The notes: generated from the sequence alone by a model not told the origin. Positions 44,545-57,402 are shown, counted from the stretch's first letter. The stretch is 64,000 bases of DNA from Druceiella hillmani (GCA_039881145.1 JAYKKI010000013.1:42365501-42429500); one strand, 5' to 3'. Numbers and translations are program-made.

Positions 44545-44763
44545 GAGAATATGGTAAACACGCACTCGCGTACTCATGCACAGCAGCATGAAATATGCGC
44601 GCGCGCGCTCATTCACAATGACCAAGCACTCAACAGACACAGCCAGACAGTGAATTTTGCATACAAGGTTGAAAAATGTTCAGCTAGATTCTATCCAGTG
44701 CTCTTACGACTACGTCATCAAACCGTACTGTGTCGTACTGATTATCTGACCTTTTCACGCTAA
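44545..44763 (+). CDS. doubtful exon-like frame
   Basis: A strong acceptor (TTCTTCTTTTTTCAG, ending 44544) leads into a 72-codon frame, ENMVNTHSRTHAQQHEICAR.., ending at TAA 44761-44763. No domain is recognised and GCGCGCGC low complexity lies inside, so it may be chance or transposon debris. Confidence 0.2.
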   Translation, partial: ENMVNTHSRTHAQQHEICARALIHNDQALNRHSQTVNFAYKVEKCSARFYPVLLRLRHQTVLCRTDYLTFSR

Positions 44764-46865
44764 TCGGCAAATACGCGCAGGATTGAGTGTGATAGCATGA
44801 ATATAAAAAATGGGCGTTATTGCCAATAAATAAAATAAATTTTATTTAAAAAGTAAAACCAATAAGTAATTAAACCCCAATCATTGATATTTACATAGTT
44901 TATTTCTCTCCATCGCTGTTTGATACTTTTTATTACCATGTTTTAATGACTACGCAAATCGCTAAAACGTGTAGACGCGTCGAAACTCGCGAACGACTAA
45001 TGCAATTGCGGTCACTGGACCGCAATTCGGTTGCCTACGGACCGAGCGCTTATATCATCTCCATGCAAATAATACCTCAATGGTCGAATACAATATATTA
45101 TGTACCTGTATTTAGATTGTTACTTGATTTAATTTTTATATTTTTTTTAAATTAGACAATAGATGATACTTTCAATGTTAAAAATAATTAAAATGCTTTT
45201 TTAGCCGTGTAAAACTTTCTTTAAATCAGATTTTTTTAAAAGTGTTCATAGCTGTATTTTCCTTAGTTTTGTCATTAATATTGTTTACGGGTGCCTTAAT
45301 GAGCACATTAAAATACCTACCATTCATTACATGCATTTTCCATGTTTTCTTTACTATGACATTTTTAAAAAAACCAATCTACTTTATATGTCCTATTATT
45401 GGGAAAAACCTGTATGATTCATTATATTAATTTTAATTTTATTTATAATCTCTTTATGTAAAGCTTAAAGTATGTATATGTTTTCTTTATAGGCTTCTAC
45501 AATTTTAACCGATTTTCCTCCAATTTTCCACACTTAGTCTCTACCCCTAGGGGTAACAACATATCTTAAAGGAGAGGAGGATCCCCACTCTGCACATTAC
45601 TGCGTAAGGGGGGATGGATATTTGAAAAATATTAAACAATACCGGGTACTTACTTCATTTGTAGTATTCTTTCAATTGTTACAAGCAATTTAAAAATATT
45701 TATACTTACATTGAATGATATTTTTTTATTTTTGATGTGAAATTTCTTTTTTATTTAAAGACAAAACGTTCATGAGGTTATTTTATAATGTTTCATTGAT
45801 ATATGACGCTATCATAACGCCATCTATCAATTTATAAATGTATTTTTATAATGTTATGTTGTTATTGATTTAAATCAATGTTGAAATTAAAATTACAGAT
45901 CACAGATAGCGCTGTCCCTTAATTGTATAACTTAAAATATTCGTTAGTTAGTTCCATCATTAGATGTGGTGGATAATTATTTAAAAATAAATTAAATTTA
46001 TTAAATTATCAATTGATTGTTATGAAATATTCTTGTAACTTACAATTTACAATTACTTTCTGTTTAGACTTGTTAACGCTAACTATTTAATATCTTTGAG
46101 CCATTGTGTGTCCATGATTATTTGAAAATTGTGTTCCCACAGTTATCGAAGCCGACCGTGTGATGAACAAATGTGTAATGGTCTCATTAAAAGTCTTGTA
46201 CATAAACTACAATGAGGGAGAGGCAAAAAAGTCGACAATCCTCATATTAATTTATGTACCTTATTTATTAATTCAAGTACAGTTACATATATATTCTGGA
46301 TGCGTTTTACTATACGTTTCCATAACTTTTACTCATTACAAACAAAGTACACTCTTGTGCGACAGCGAACAGGTGATTGAGAGGTCGAATGCCTCGTGAA
46401 AGTGAAGAATATAGAAGTATTTCAGTTCTAGATGACAGTACTGCAAGACAATGATGACTATGCAAACGTAAGAATTAGGTACCAGAAGCTAGAATCGTCC
46501 AAACAAAACAAGACACAATTTTTTTCCATTTACGAATGGGGAATGGAATGAAAAAACAATGGAAAAAATTTCATAAGTTAAACATTTGTTTGAGGTGAAA
46601 AAAATGAAAAACAATGAGACATTTAGTCGAAAATAGTAAACCAAAGTAACCATACCTTTTCAAGTTCAAATACAAAAGGAACATTTTTTGTACAAATTCA
46701 GTAAACAGGACGTATTTTCGATCTAGTTTCCCGTGGCCTCTAAATAAATTATTTGGCTTCTGACTTGTTTCGCAATGAATTCGTGAGTAATACGCAATAC
46801 GAATCCAACCTTTCTGAATAATATTTTCGTGCTGCGACCGCCAAATATCCTGAAAGTCAGACATA
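44764..46865. other. no gene seen
   Basis: AT-rich. A small hairpin at 45004-45027 (AATTGCGGTC, ACTG, GACCGCAATT). 45490-45620 resembles a common insect repeat (TTTTAACCGATTTTCCTCC). Frames up to 97 codons are without domains. Confidence 0.35.
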
Positions 46866-47305
46866 AATCGAATCTGATTGCAGTCATCAATGTAAATTTA
46901 ATACAATATACTCGATAGTTTTCATGCTATGTTAAATAGAAACATAATTATCATATCACGTGATATTTCATCAATTTCAGAAATAGATTTATCTCATCAC
47001 GTAATATTCCATCAAATCAGAGGCAAATCGAATCTGATTGCAGTCATCAATGTAAATTTAATAAAATATAATCGATAGTTTTCAGGTGATCTTAAATAGA
47101 AACATAATTATCATATCACGTCATATTTCATCAATTTTAGAAATAGAATTATCTCATCACATGATATTTCATCAAATCAGAGGCAAATCGAATCTGATTG
47201 TAGTCATCAATGTAATTTTAATAAAATATACTCGATAGCTTTCATGTGCTGTTAAATAGAAACAAAAGTATCATATCAAATGATATTTCATCAATTTCAG
47301 GCTTT
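46866..47305. repeat. 160-bp tandem repeat, 2.7 copies
   Basis: AATCGAATCTGATTGCAGTC with ATCAATGTAAATTTAAT recurs at about 46868, 47028 and 47188. Within each unit a shorter segment (ATATCACGTGATATTTCATC) is itself doubled. 47306-48059 shows nothing recognised. Confidence 0.85.
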
Positions 47306-48059
47306 TAAATCTCCTTAAACCTTATTAAAATCACGACCGTGTGTTTCTGTTTTTGTCTTGATACTTCAACCCAAGCAGACCCTAGCGATAGGGATACTTA
47401 ATCATACGTAAGCCCTTTTAGAGGGCGCCGTGAGGTGGTTTTGGCTTTTTTAATTTTTTGGTGACAACAAAACAGGGAATTTCTTTATAACGCACATTCT
47501 TAACTTCAACTACGTTTAGTAACTAAGCTGTCTCATCAGATTAGATTTTTTAGTTTTTTTAAGAGGGTTTAGGCGTATTCTGACATCATTTAACTGAACA
47601 TCTTGAAATTTTGTATCCATTTTATAATCAATATTCTTCTGCAATATTAAATGTTTCTTTAAACATAAATTGAATTAAATTCAAATATGTTTATTATTGT
47701 TAATATATTAACAACTATAGCGTTCAAGTGTTTTGAAGTTGTACTTCTTTAGGCGCGTTATGAAAAAATGGTGAGAGTGAAATTTTAAGATTCGTCACAC
47801 AAAAGTTACAGTATGAAGTTGCAGCGGTTGCAGTCTCGAAACAAAAGCTACCAACAAAATAGAAATAGAACCTCTATTAGTCGCGCAAGTTGGCACCATC
47901 GTCGCCTCTGTTCACTGTTTTCATATTCATAGTATTTATTTTTTAATGATGCCAAAGAAATATAACTTCTCACGCGCGTACATAAGTACACGCACCCTTA
48001 CTTTTTTGTTAATGAAATACTAAAAGGTATATACGCACTCATATATCCTAATCATCAAA

Positions 48060-48800
48060 TAATACTAACGTAACCTGCATATAACGCTATCATAATCGAC
48101 ATGTAACGTTTTTTACTTCCGACATATAGCGCTGTCGATAACAGTCTAATAACGCTATCCTAACCAATATATAACGCAACCATAATTGGCTTACAAACCT
48201 ATCGTAACCGTCATATAATGATGTACTAATCTGTATATAACGCTATCATAACCGACTTACGACATTATCACAGCCGGTATATAACGCTTTCCTAACCGCC
48301 TATAACGCTATCCTAATCATCATATAACGTAGTATATAACGCTTTCCTATACGCATATAACATTATTCTAACCATCATATAACGCTAACCTGTATAAAAC
48401 GCTATCATATCGGTTTACAACACTATTACAGCCGGCATATAACGCTTTCCTAATTGGCGTTTTACGCTTTCCTAACCGTCATATAAAACTATCCTAACCT
48501 GTATACAATAAATGCTGTCATAACCGGCTTACAATATTATCACGGACGGTATGTAACGCTATCCTAACCGACATACATCATAACCGGCTTATAACGCTGT
48601 TAAAACCGGTATATAACGCTATTCTGTCCGTTATATAACGCTACCCTAACCTATATATAACGCTATCATAACTGGCTTACAACACTTAACCTGTTTATAA
48701 TAAATGCTATCATATCCGGCTTACAACGCTATCACAACCGGCTTATAATACTATCCTAAGCGTCATATAACGCTGTCCTTTCTCCATATAATGGCTACCA
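48060..48800. repeat. degenerate 18-22-bp repeat array
   Basis: Dozens of imperfect copies of CATATAACGCTATCCTAACC and CATAACCGGCTTACAACGCT with irregular spacing. The piggyBac-like element 48808-49463 begins right at its end. Confidence 0.8.
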
Positions 48801-48807
48801 TATTTAA

Positions 48808-49463
48808 CCGTTAGAGTGCTGACGATCGCCGCTCGTGCGTGTACTAACTAAAATTTTGCCACGAGCGCGATGGCGCTCGCGAAATCAGTTGGTGTTTATC
48901 GCGCGGTAGGGGAGGTCGCTTGCACGCATCGCTAATTTGTTATGTTTCTACGTGTTACATAAAGTTTAAATTACAATATTATTACTAATTACAATATAAA
49001 AAGGATCCGGGAAAAGAACATTTTTAACCCATAATGTCGGAATACGAAAATAATTCGAGTGAAAGTGATCGTTTTTCAAGCTACGAAGAAAGTGATAGTG
49101 GGACTGACATTGTGGTGCGCTCACAATTTGGCGTAATGCAAATTTTGAGTGATAGTGATAATAGTGACGATAACAATTATTTTGCTGATACGGAGGATGT
49201 ACTGGACTGCGAAAATACGATGTGACCTTGACTTTAGTTTTTGTTATAATTTTTGTTCACAATATATATTCCCATAATTTTCTTTGCATTTTATTATCCT
49301 TGTACAAGTTTTTATTAAGAAGACACCGCAAAAATTATTAAAATTGGTTAATTTTTGGAAGAGATACAGTTTTTTTCGAGACAAGGATAAATGACATCAA
49401 AAACAAAAGATTTCTTTGACATTTTTAAGTATATAAGAGTAAAAAACCCTGGCACTAAAACGG
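48808..49463 (+). mobile_element. piggyBac-like non-autonomous element, copy 2 (656 bp)
   Basis: TTAA at 48804-48807 and 49464-49467 flank the element. Ends CCGTTAGAGTGC and (reverse complement) CCGTTTTAGTGCC are terminal inverted repeats. Body collinear with copy 1 in inverse orientation and nearly equal length. Carries an intact 63-codon ORF. No catalytic core, so it needs a transposase in trans. Confidence 0.82.
49034..49225 (+). CDS. short acidic ORF in piggyBac-like element, copy 2
   Basis: 63 codons beginning MSEYENNSSESDRFSSYEES, ending DTEDVLDCENTM, rich in Ser/Asp/Glu and lacking basic stretches. It keeps the same length and end as the ORF in copy 1, with about eight substitutions and no stop or frameshift. 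It resembles the acidic N-terminus of piggyBac transposases. Expression is not shown. Confidence 0.5.
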   Translation: MSEYENNSSESDRFSSYEESDSGTDIVVRSQFGVMQILSDSDNSDDNNYFADTEDVLDCENTM

Positions 49464-50147
49464 TTAAGTATTTATAACAAAATTCAAAATTTGGACATTA
49501 CTGTTCCGTGTGTGAACGAACGATGGTTCGGAGCATTTTTTATTATATCATACAGAAATTAAATGTGTACACATTTTATTTATTGATAAATTTTGACATT
49601 TAAATGACTTCAGTAATTGTTAAAATTATAGTCCATTTTTAATCATTAATAACGTCGCCAATCCTAAATACCTGGACCATTATTACTGTAAGTACGTTTA
49701 ATTTTATTACATCGACTGTTTTTAATTACGTTTAATGAAACAAAATGAAACTGTCGTAAAAGATTAACTTGTGGTGCGCTGTTTACGATGTAATTTTTTT
49801 TAATTATGTTAGTTACGATGCATACCAACTATATTGTTAGACTCCATTCGGGTTGGAAGATTAATTGTTACGGGTTAATTAACAAATAAGTAGTTAACAC
49901 TTTAATTAAAGTATCGATAACTATAATTTACTACTACTAACTGTTCTTTTGTGTTGCATATTTGACATTTGCTAATTTTTTTAAAATGGGCGATTTTATT
50001 AAGTAATTATGCTAAAAAATTGGTGTTTTTATTCTTCTGTTTGTTAATATAACTGAAAAACCTATTATTGTGCTTGGTCCAAAACGAGTTTAAACTTGTT
50101 TTAGACTGTGTATCGTCAACAGTGGCAGTGGAAACAGCGTTTTATGC
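49464..50147. other. no gene seen
   Basis: AT-rich, nothing recognised. Confidence 0.35.
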
Positions 50148-50247
50148 ACTTTTATATAAATGTTTATATAAATGTTTATATAAATGTTTATATAAATGTT
50201 TATATAAATGTTTATATAAATGTTTACATAAATGTTTATATAAATGT
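50148..50247. repeat. 12-bp tandem repeat, about 8 copies
   Basis: TTTATATAAATG repeated in register; creates a KCLYKCLY frame that is not a gene. Confidence 0.9.
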
Positions 50248-50714
50248 TGTCAAATTCTTTATCTCGACTATAGAGTATCATTAGATATACGAAAAGTTAG
50301 CAAAATGAAAATGAAGATCACAGAATCTAATTTTATTCAGTTAAAATTATATTATTTGAAAGCTGGTTCAAAACACTGCTTCAAATTAAAGAAAAATCAG
50401 TGGTCTGGCGGAAACCAAGTCTTACAAAAAATCCGTTAAAAAACTATAAATTTAACATAAATATTTTTTTTTATTAAATCGCGTTCTTTGCAACAAAAAA
50501 TATAACTTATTAATAATGAAATATTTTATAATACAAAATTAGCTCGCTGGCAATAACCAAATACAGAGAATAAAATCTTACCAGAATAATTACTCAACTA
50601 AAATTTAACCTCTAAATTAAGACTGTAAACAACACAACCATAGCAACGACATCAAAGCGACAACCATATTTCAACTGCACATGCGCAGTCTGCGGGAAAA
50701 CATAAATTTTTGGC

Positions 50715-50935
50715 CAACTCTTATTTATTTATGTACTTTAATGTATCTAATTAATGCATATGGCGGACTTATTGCTACAAGAGCAATCTCTTACAGCCAA
50801 CCAGAACACCAGTCCAGCCCTACTCGACGAGCGGCCGGGAATCGAACCCTGGTTCTCGTGGTGCGCCTCCCAGTCAAAGGACGTATTCCTTGTGATCAAC
50901 CCAACACACCACCACGGTGACGACTCTTCGAACTC
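50715..50935 (-). mobile_element. tRNA-derived SINE
   Basis: On the minus strand a pol III B box GGTTCGATTCC (50838-50848) matches the consensus exactly, and a weaker A box (GGTGGTGTGTTGGGTTG) lies about 60 nt upstream near 50905-50925. A tRNA-unrelated body follows (AAGAGATTGCTCTTGTAGCA, ATAAGTCCGCC) and an A-rich tail ACATAAATAAATAAG near 50725. The body resembles the tail of SINEs known from moths and other insects. The frames on the plus strand are artefacts. Confidence 0.75.
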
Positions 50936-50958
50936 TTCGGAACTACTTTACCAAATAA

Positions 50959-51055
50959 ATGACGACTAAAAACAATAGGTTTGACCTATAAAAAATGACG
51001 ACTAAAAAGAATAGGTTTGACCTATAAAAATGACGACTAAAAACAGTAGGTACCG
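50959..51055. repeat. 34-bp tandem repeat, 2.7 copies
   Basis: AATGACGACTAAAAACAATA followed by GGTTTGACCTATAAAA, three copies, the last ending GGTACCG. Confidence 0.85.
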
Positions 51056-54000
51056 TCTTAACTGAAATCTATCCGAAGTGAATCCAGTAATTGAAAGAAA
51101 TTCTCAATTTTTGAAGGACCATTGGTTTAAGTTTCCCGGGAATATATCTCGAGAAAGATATGGTTTTCCAAACTTGATACAGTAACATAATTTATGTGCT
51201 GTGTTGTTTTTTCAAGACTTTTTTAAAGAAAGAAGGCGATTCTCAACATGAAAATATATTATCGAATATTAAGGAAGAGATCCGATTTCCAATTAAATCG
51301 GACATTTCTACTGCGTTCAGGAAAACGTCGCTTTTGATAGAATTGAAGTAAAACGAATTCGGATACTTGAATTCTTTCGTCTCTTTCTCTCGTTTTACTA
51401 ATTAGATTTATTCGACCTATTTCCCAAATTTGCTTTAATATTCAAAGTTTACATTGAGCGGCTTGACATTAAACTAACCAATCAGAATGAATTGCGGTGT
51501 GTTACTTAATGCGGGGGCAAGGAAATAAGTGGCTAATATATTTTGGAACTGCGATATACGCTAATTCTAAACTATAGGGCTTTATTGTCACTCTGAATAT
51601 TTAAAAGACCCTATATCCTATAAAAAATAATAATAATTTTCTTCTTTTCACTCTTCGGTAGTTACGTAGTTTGTGATAAGGTCGTTAGATTTACAGGCTA
51701 TAGGTGATTTTTCAGCAAGAATTAAAAACAATTTAAAAATAATTCAATATACCTTTTCTATTGTTCAAACTTTACCTAGTCAAACTCTTCTAGCTTGCTA
51801 GAAATATTGGACGCGGAAGTTACACTATTTTTGTATGACAATTTTTTTTTAATAAACAATACTCATTACAATTTTTGGGGTTGTTGTAAACAATGTATGC
51901 TGTGTGCAGCAATTAAGCAACCATCTCGAACAGAAGCGAGTCCTAATTAAAATAAAGAAGAATCGTAAAAATATATATCGTGTTAGGTCCAGGTGTTACA
52001 AGAATGAAAATGACATTCATAGAGAAAATGAAAAAACCAGCCCCTTAAAAGGATTGTTTAAATCGTCAAACAGATAAACGAAAAATCTTGTATTTTTTAT
52101 GAAAAGTCAGGTTAGTTTTCATAGTGTTATTTCTATAGAACTATTTGAAGTAGCAAAATGAAGAAAAGTACAAATTCTGTCCCATTGTATTCTCAATACA
52201 CAGATGTAACTTACAAATCCATAAAACGTACAAAAATAAAAAAAACGCATTAAGAACTACAAAAAATCAAAAACAGCGAAAAAGGCATTCATTTTGACAA
52301 TACAAAACTGAATCCCTTCGGTCAGTTAACAGTTTATGTTTAATTAATTTAAGCAATGGCTATATATTAAAATAGCAAACGGTATTGATTAATAAAGGCT
52401 TGAAAGAAGCACCGCTATCACGTTGGGGAACCTCCAGCTACGGCGCTTTTAGTTCGCGGTAGCATATATTATGCCACGCAATTTGCGACTTTCTATCCTA
52501 AATTTTCTCAGTTATAAGTACCGGAATTCCGATATAACTGATAACATTTCCGGAATTATATTTTGAAAAAAAAGTAGTCCAAAATTCTGGAATTAGGAAA
52601 CTTCGTAATTCCAGTTTGCATGCTCTAGTAAAGTCGAAAATTTTTAACAGAACAGGTTATAGTTATGTTTATAAGTAAATGTCAAAATGATTAGTTTCTT
52701 GGTGTGCTGTCACCGAATTGGGCAGTGTCATGACCAGAGGTTTCTCTTACTTATTTTGGAACTCTACTAGGATATACAACAAAAATATAATCTAAATAGA
52801 GTTTAGAAGTATACGGTCTTGTTCTGTCCTTATTAGGTATTTTGCTGTTTTTAATGTAACCATTATAAAGCCATTCTTAGCCTCGTATTATTTTTTGTGA
52901 TAATGCAATCATTTCTAAAAAGTTTTTGCGTAATTAATCAGATTTTCATTTTTATTTCTCATTAAAAATTATTTATGTATTAAAAATATAATACATGGGC
53001 GTTTACGAAGACATATGGTTACAAATTATATTTTATTTTTTGCTGTTTCTAAATATAAAAATTACCATAAAAAACCATATAAAATACCGACCATTTTAAA
53101 AACATTTATTTTTATTCGTTTTATCACAAGAGGCTGCTAAAGAAAAAATGTTCTTTTAATTATGAAATACAAACGTAAAGTTACTTTGTGAAAACATTGA
53201 CTTTGAATATTGCCTCAGACTACCAGAAGAGGTCACCTTTCTAGAGTGCTAATATAAATAGTATAGTCGTATGCTTTACGCGGTGTTCTTTTTTTTCAAG
53301 TATATTTACCCATCGCTCATAGACAAAATATATTTATATATCTTAAATCACCCCCCACCTGCGTGCGCGCGAATGCCTCAAATTAGGCGCAAAATTAGTG
53401 GTGACAAACCTACCATCGCTAACGGTTCTGTTATTCATTACTTTTATTGTTTAAGTGTTTTTTTGCTCATTTTTTTGGTTTACGGAGTATTTACATACAG
53501 TTTTGAGAAATAATTAACGCAAAGCACTTTATTTCGATTAATAAATAGCTAAAACGAATAGATTTTAGAGTCTAAATCAGAAGATTTGTACCTTTTTGCT
53601 TTCCAGCATGCAAGTGTAAGAGTATTGATTTGAAATTCTTTAAAGTTCCGATAAACGAAAGAAACTTCTTATATGATCAGAATGTAGAAATGAAAATGAG
53701 TATTGGTAGCGTCGATCTGAGTTAAGGAAGGTGAGTATGGAGAATATTTGTAAGACTAAGAAAAGACAGGATTTTTAAAGAAACTGTTTCGTTTTCATAT
53801 TTTCAAAGTGCGACCGTAAAACAAACATTCGCAAACAGTAACATCGCTTAAAATATTGATTGAGAGCAAGTTCGATAAGCCAAAGGTTAAAGAGCTTTCC
53901 GCGATCAATAAAACTTAGTTAGTTATGGCATTTTCGCCATGCACCGGCTGCAGTACTATGCACCAGTGTAGCGTTATGCGCCGGCTGCAGCTATTATATC

Positions 54001-54289
54001 AGCTACATTTCAGCATGCAGAAATCGTATCAGAGGAAAATCTGTCGGAAGTGAGTAATAGAATCGCAAAAATGTATGTGGGAAATATTAATTAAGAAAAT
54101 TCAAAATTAAGTAAAATTAATAATATTGTTCTAATCTTTCTAGAATATTCTATCTTATTTGTAATGTTATAATAAAAACTACACCGCTCCCCTACAATAA
54201 ACTCACTAACATAAGTAGTGGGAAAACCCGCACAAACCCGGCTTCCGCTATTGTTTTGCGTAATACTTAAATGCTATTGGAAGTTCCTA
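51056..54289. other. no gene seen over about 3.2 kb
   Basis: AT-rich with small GC patches at 52400-52470 and 53345-53430. At 53937-53997 GCACCGGCTGCAGTACTATG and GCGCCGGCTGCAGCTATTAT form a short direct repeat. A 80-codon frame at 53271-53513 has hydrophobic ends but no support. No exon recognised. Confidence 0.35.
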
Positions 54290-54402
54290 AGAATTAATCT
54301 TTTGCCTGAAGATGTTGTCATACAACGAAACCTAGGTCGTGGTAAAGAACTTAAAGAAAGTAGGAATAATACTACATCACGTAGTTTCACTTAATTGTGA
54401 CA
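54290..54402 (+). repeat. dispersed repeat family R2, copy 3
   Basis: TTGCCTGAAGATGTTGTCAT, ACAACGAAACCTAGGTCGTG and TACATCACGTAGTTTCACTT, collinear with copies 1 and 2 and ending at the same AATTGTGA. Confidence 0.75.
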
Positions 54403-54524
54403 AACTTTGAACTTTAACTATTTACTGCAAAGCATTCGTTTCTGATATAACTGGCCGAGTGATTCGGTGACAAATGTTACTTTTCGTAAAAAATAACCGT
54501 AAGTAATAAAGTATATATTATAAA

Positions 54525-54560
54525 CTAGCTGTTCGTCCCGGTTTTGTTCAGTCAAATATG
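54525..54560 (-). mobile_element. possible Helitron-type 3' end (minus strand)
   Basis: Reads on the minus strand ..CCGGGACGAACAGCTAG followed by T, the CTAG|T terminator after a CCGGGACGxxC block found at the ends of many insect elements. A clean hairpin is not seen, so the call is weak. 54561-55284 shows nothing else. Confidence 0.3.
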
Positions 54561-55284
54561 GTACTAATTATTTTACAGTTATTCTATTAACGCATTAATA
54601 CTTTGTGTTATTTTCGAATATGCAACTGTACAGTTTAATCTTTTAACATAAAAACGCTTATAAGGGACAATCTATAACTATCAGGGGCACACGTTTTTTA
54701 AATTGTTTGTAGACCTCTTTACTGTGTATAATTCTTTCGAAAAATATTTTGATATAATAGGGTATTTGTCTATATTTTTTTAATTACTAAAATTGAATAA
54801 GCAATAACATTGAAAGCGGTTAAAATAAATATATCGTACCTAGGACTTGTCATTACAAAGTTATAATGACTTAAAAACTGACGGACTACGATTCGCCCGA
54901 AAACGCCCCATACAAAACACGACTGGCTTATGACGTCACTAACCTGTTATTTAGTATTCATTATAAGGGAGTTTATCAAATATTTTTAGTATCTCGTTAA
55001 ATATTGAGTTTAAGTTACATATTGCATATTATAATTTTCTAATTTTTTTGTGTGGAAACTAAAATCATAATAACTTTTTCAATTTAATGAACAAAAAATT
55101 TACACTTTTTTCTATTTAGAAGTTTCGATTATTTATTTGTTACATACCTTATTTTTTTCATCACAAGGTTTTTTAAACCTACTCTGGAATTTTAAAATAT
55201 TTTTTTAAAAAATATCGACATCTGTCAAATACCATATTGTAATGGTTTAGCTTGTTGAACTCAAAAAATCTCTTTTTAAACCGA

Positions 55285-55645
55285 TTTTGCAACAGAAAAC
55301 GGACCATAACATAAAATATTTGCAACAGAAAACGGGCCATACCAGTCAACAGAAAACGGGCCATAATAATATTTGCAAAAGAAACATAACAGATTAACGG
55401 GATATAAAAATACTTGCAAGAAAACAACGGGACATAATAGCATTTGTAACAGGCCATAACACTAATTACAACGAAACAATAATACTTGCGACAGAGTCAT
55501 AACAGAAAACAACGGGCCATAACAATATTTGTACAATGTTGTTTAACAGAAACATTACAGAAAATATTCGCAACAAGAAACGGACCATTACAGGTTACAG
55601 AAAACTGGCCATAATATCTGCATATATATCTAAAATAAAAAACGG
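55285..55645. repeat. degenerate tandem repeat, about 25-30 bp
   Basis: Irregular copies of AACAGAAAACGGGCCATAAC and ATATTTGCAAC. 55646-56384 is AT-rich without features. Confidence 0.7.
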
Positions 55646-56384
55646 ACCATAACAGACAATTCGTAATAATTAGCAATATGTAATATTAAATATTTTTGTA
55701 AGTTTTTATATTTTTTTAACTATTTTCGTATATTGTTTTGATGTAGCTATAATGGGTTAAAACTTTGATTTTAAAATGCAACCAGCATACTACGACTTAT
55801 ATCTTTATTGGTCATTACCCATACGTTCTAAAATATATAGTACTATACTCGATTCCATTCTAAAAAAGAATATTTGTAAACAAACCAATTTGACATTCAA
55901 AATATGGTTGGCACAAATGTATATTCATCAGTGGACGACTATTCACAAAACGCATTGTATTTCGCCCACAATAATATTAAACCATGTACTACAATCACTA
56001 TATTAACTTAATAAACTGTCATGCTAAATAATGTTATAAATATTAATATTACATGGAAATTTTACTAATATGAATTATAAAATTTAGACGAGAAAAATGG
56101 ACAACCCTAAGCTATTAATTATACAAAACTCAGAGGTATAAAACATTTTGGAAAAATATTCGGTATTCCAATATGTATGAAGCCTATATCCATATATCTA
56201 TTCCTTACACATATATCTATTCATTCACTTTATAATGTGTCGAAGTAAAATATCTGCAGTATATCAGGTTTTTTTAATGTAGACGATATTCAATTGTCTT
56301 TCTCGCGTGATGCTTAAGCAAGGCAGATGAAGTAAACAAAACAGAACATTGCCGCTACATAGCAAATATACGAAGCCGTGCGAA

Positions 56385-56790
56385 GTCTTCGCATTATTAT
56401 TTATTCCATTATGAAGCTCAGATGACAGATCAAACAAATATTTTACTAAAATTGACATACAGAGGCGCAAGTATCAAAAGCATTGAGCTAAAGCGCCACT
56501 TTATTTATACGTGAGTGGATTTGAAATTAAACAAAAATTTTACCGACCGTCAATCATATTGACGTTGAGCCGTTAGATGGCAGCATTGCCGTTTTGTGTA
56601 TATAATTTTAATAATTAATTAATTTGCAAAAACAATAGCAATAATAATTTTTTTAGTTGTGGATGCCGGTAGAGCAAGCAATTATCTATAAAATGATATA
56701 TAATTTATGTGGATTAGTTGTGAGGTTTTTTCTAAAAAGGGAGAGTAACATCTTAAAACCTTAGCGTATTAATATTAATATATATGATGA
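56385..56790 (-). mobile_element. Helitron copy 2, inverted relative to copy 1
   Basis: About 400 bp closely matches 23348-23775 in reverse complement: the 5' end TCATCATATATATTAATA at 56790, the shared AATTGCTTGCTCTACCGGCG-type segment, TGACGGTCGGTAAAATTTTT and the palindrome TGCGAAGACTTCGCA near 56388-56402. After ACGG the copies diverge and the CTAG terminator is absent here. The 5' trinucleotide run is only two repeats long. Confidence 0.75.
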
Positions 56791-57294
56791 TATAGTGAAG
56801 AAAAACATAGTGATTTTATTTTCAAATTATTTTTAATCAAAATAATATATATTATATATAATATTTTTAATAAGTGGTCCAAATTTTTTTTAGGCCGAGA
56901 CCATGCTGATAAGTCATTTAAAAATAACATTAGTTCCGCGAAAATCTGTAGTTCTGAAGTTATGATTTTTTTTTACTTTTATGAAAAATCTTTACTACAA
57001 TCACAAAATCCACTTTCGTCCGAAAACTATTCCACTAAATCTCATGAAATTTACTATGGAAGTAGAATACTTAGTCATGTAACAAGCATACAAAATTTAG
57101 TGTGGGAGTAGCCACGTAACAAGTGTGCAATGAGCAACGTTTGTGTTTATTCTTAGCTTCTGCTATTGTTTGAAAGTTTCAAATTTTAAAATCAACAATC
57201 CAAAATAATCACGCTGTAAGATATTTATTAAAGAATTATTAAACCGAATTTAGTTTGAAATGTGTTTATAGTTATACACGAAAGTTAACACTGG

Positions 57295-57402
57295 AAGTTT
57301 TTAGAACATCAAAAATGGAAGCAACTAGCAAGTTTTCTTGAACTTCAAAAATGGAAGCAGCTAGCAAGTTTTCTTGAACATCAAAAATGGAATCAAGTTT
57401 TT
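57295..57402. repeat. 36-bp tandem repeat, 3 copies
   Basis: TTTCTTGAACTTCAAAAATG followed by GAAGCAGCTAGCAAG, three imperfect copies. 56791-57294 is AT-rich with nothing recognised. Confidence 0.75.
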
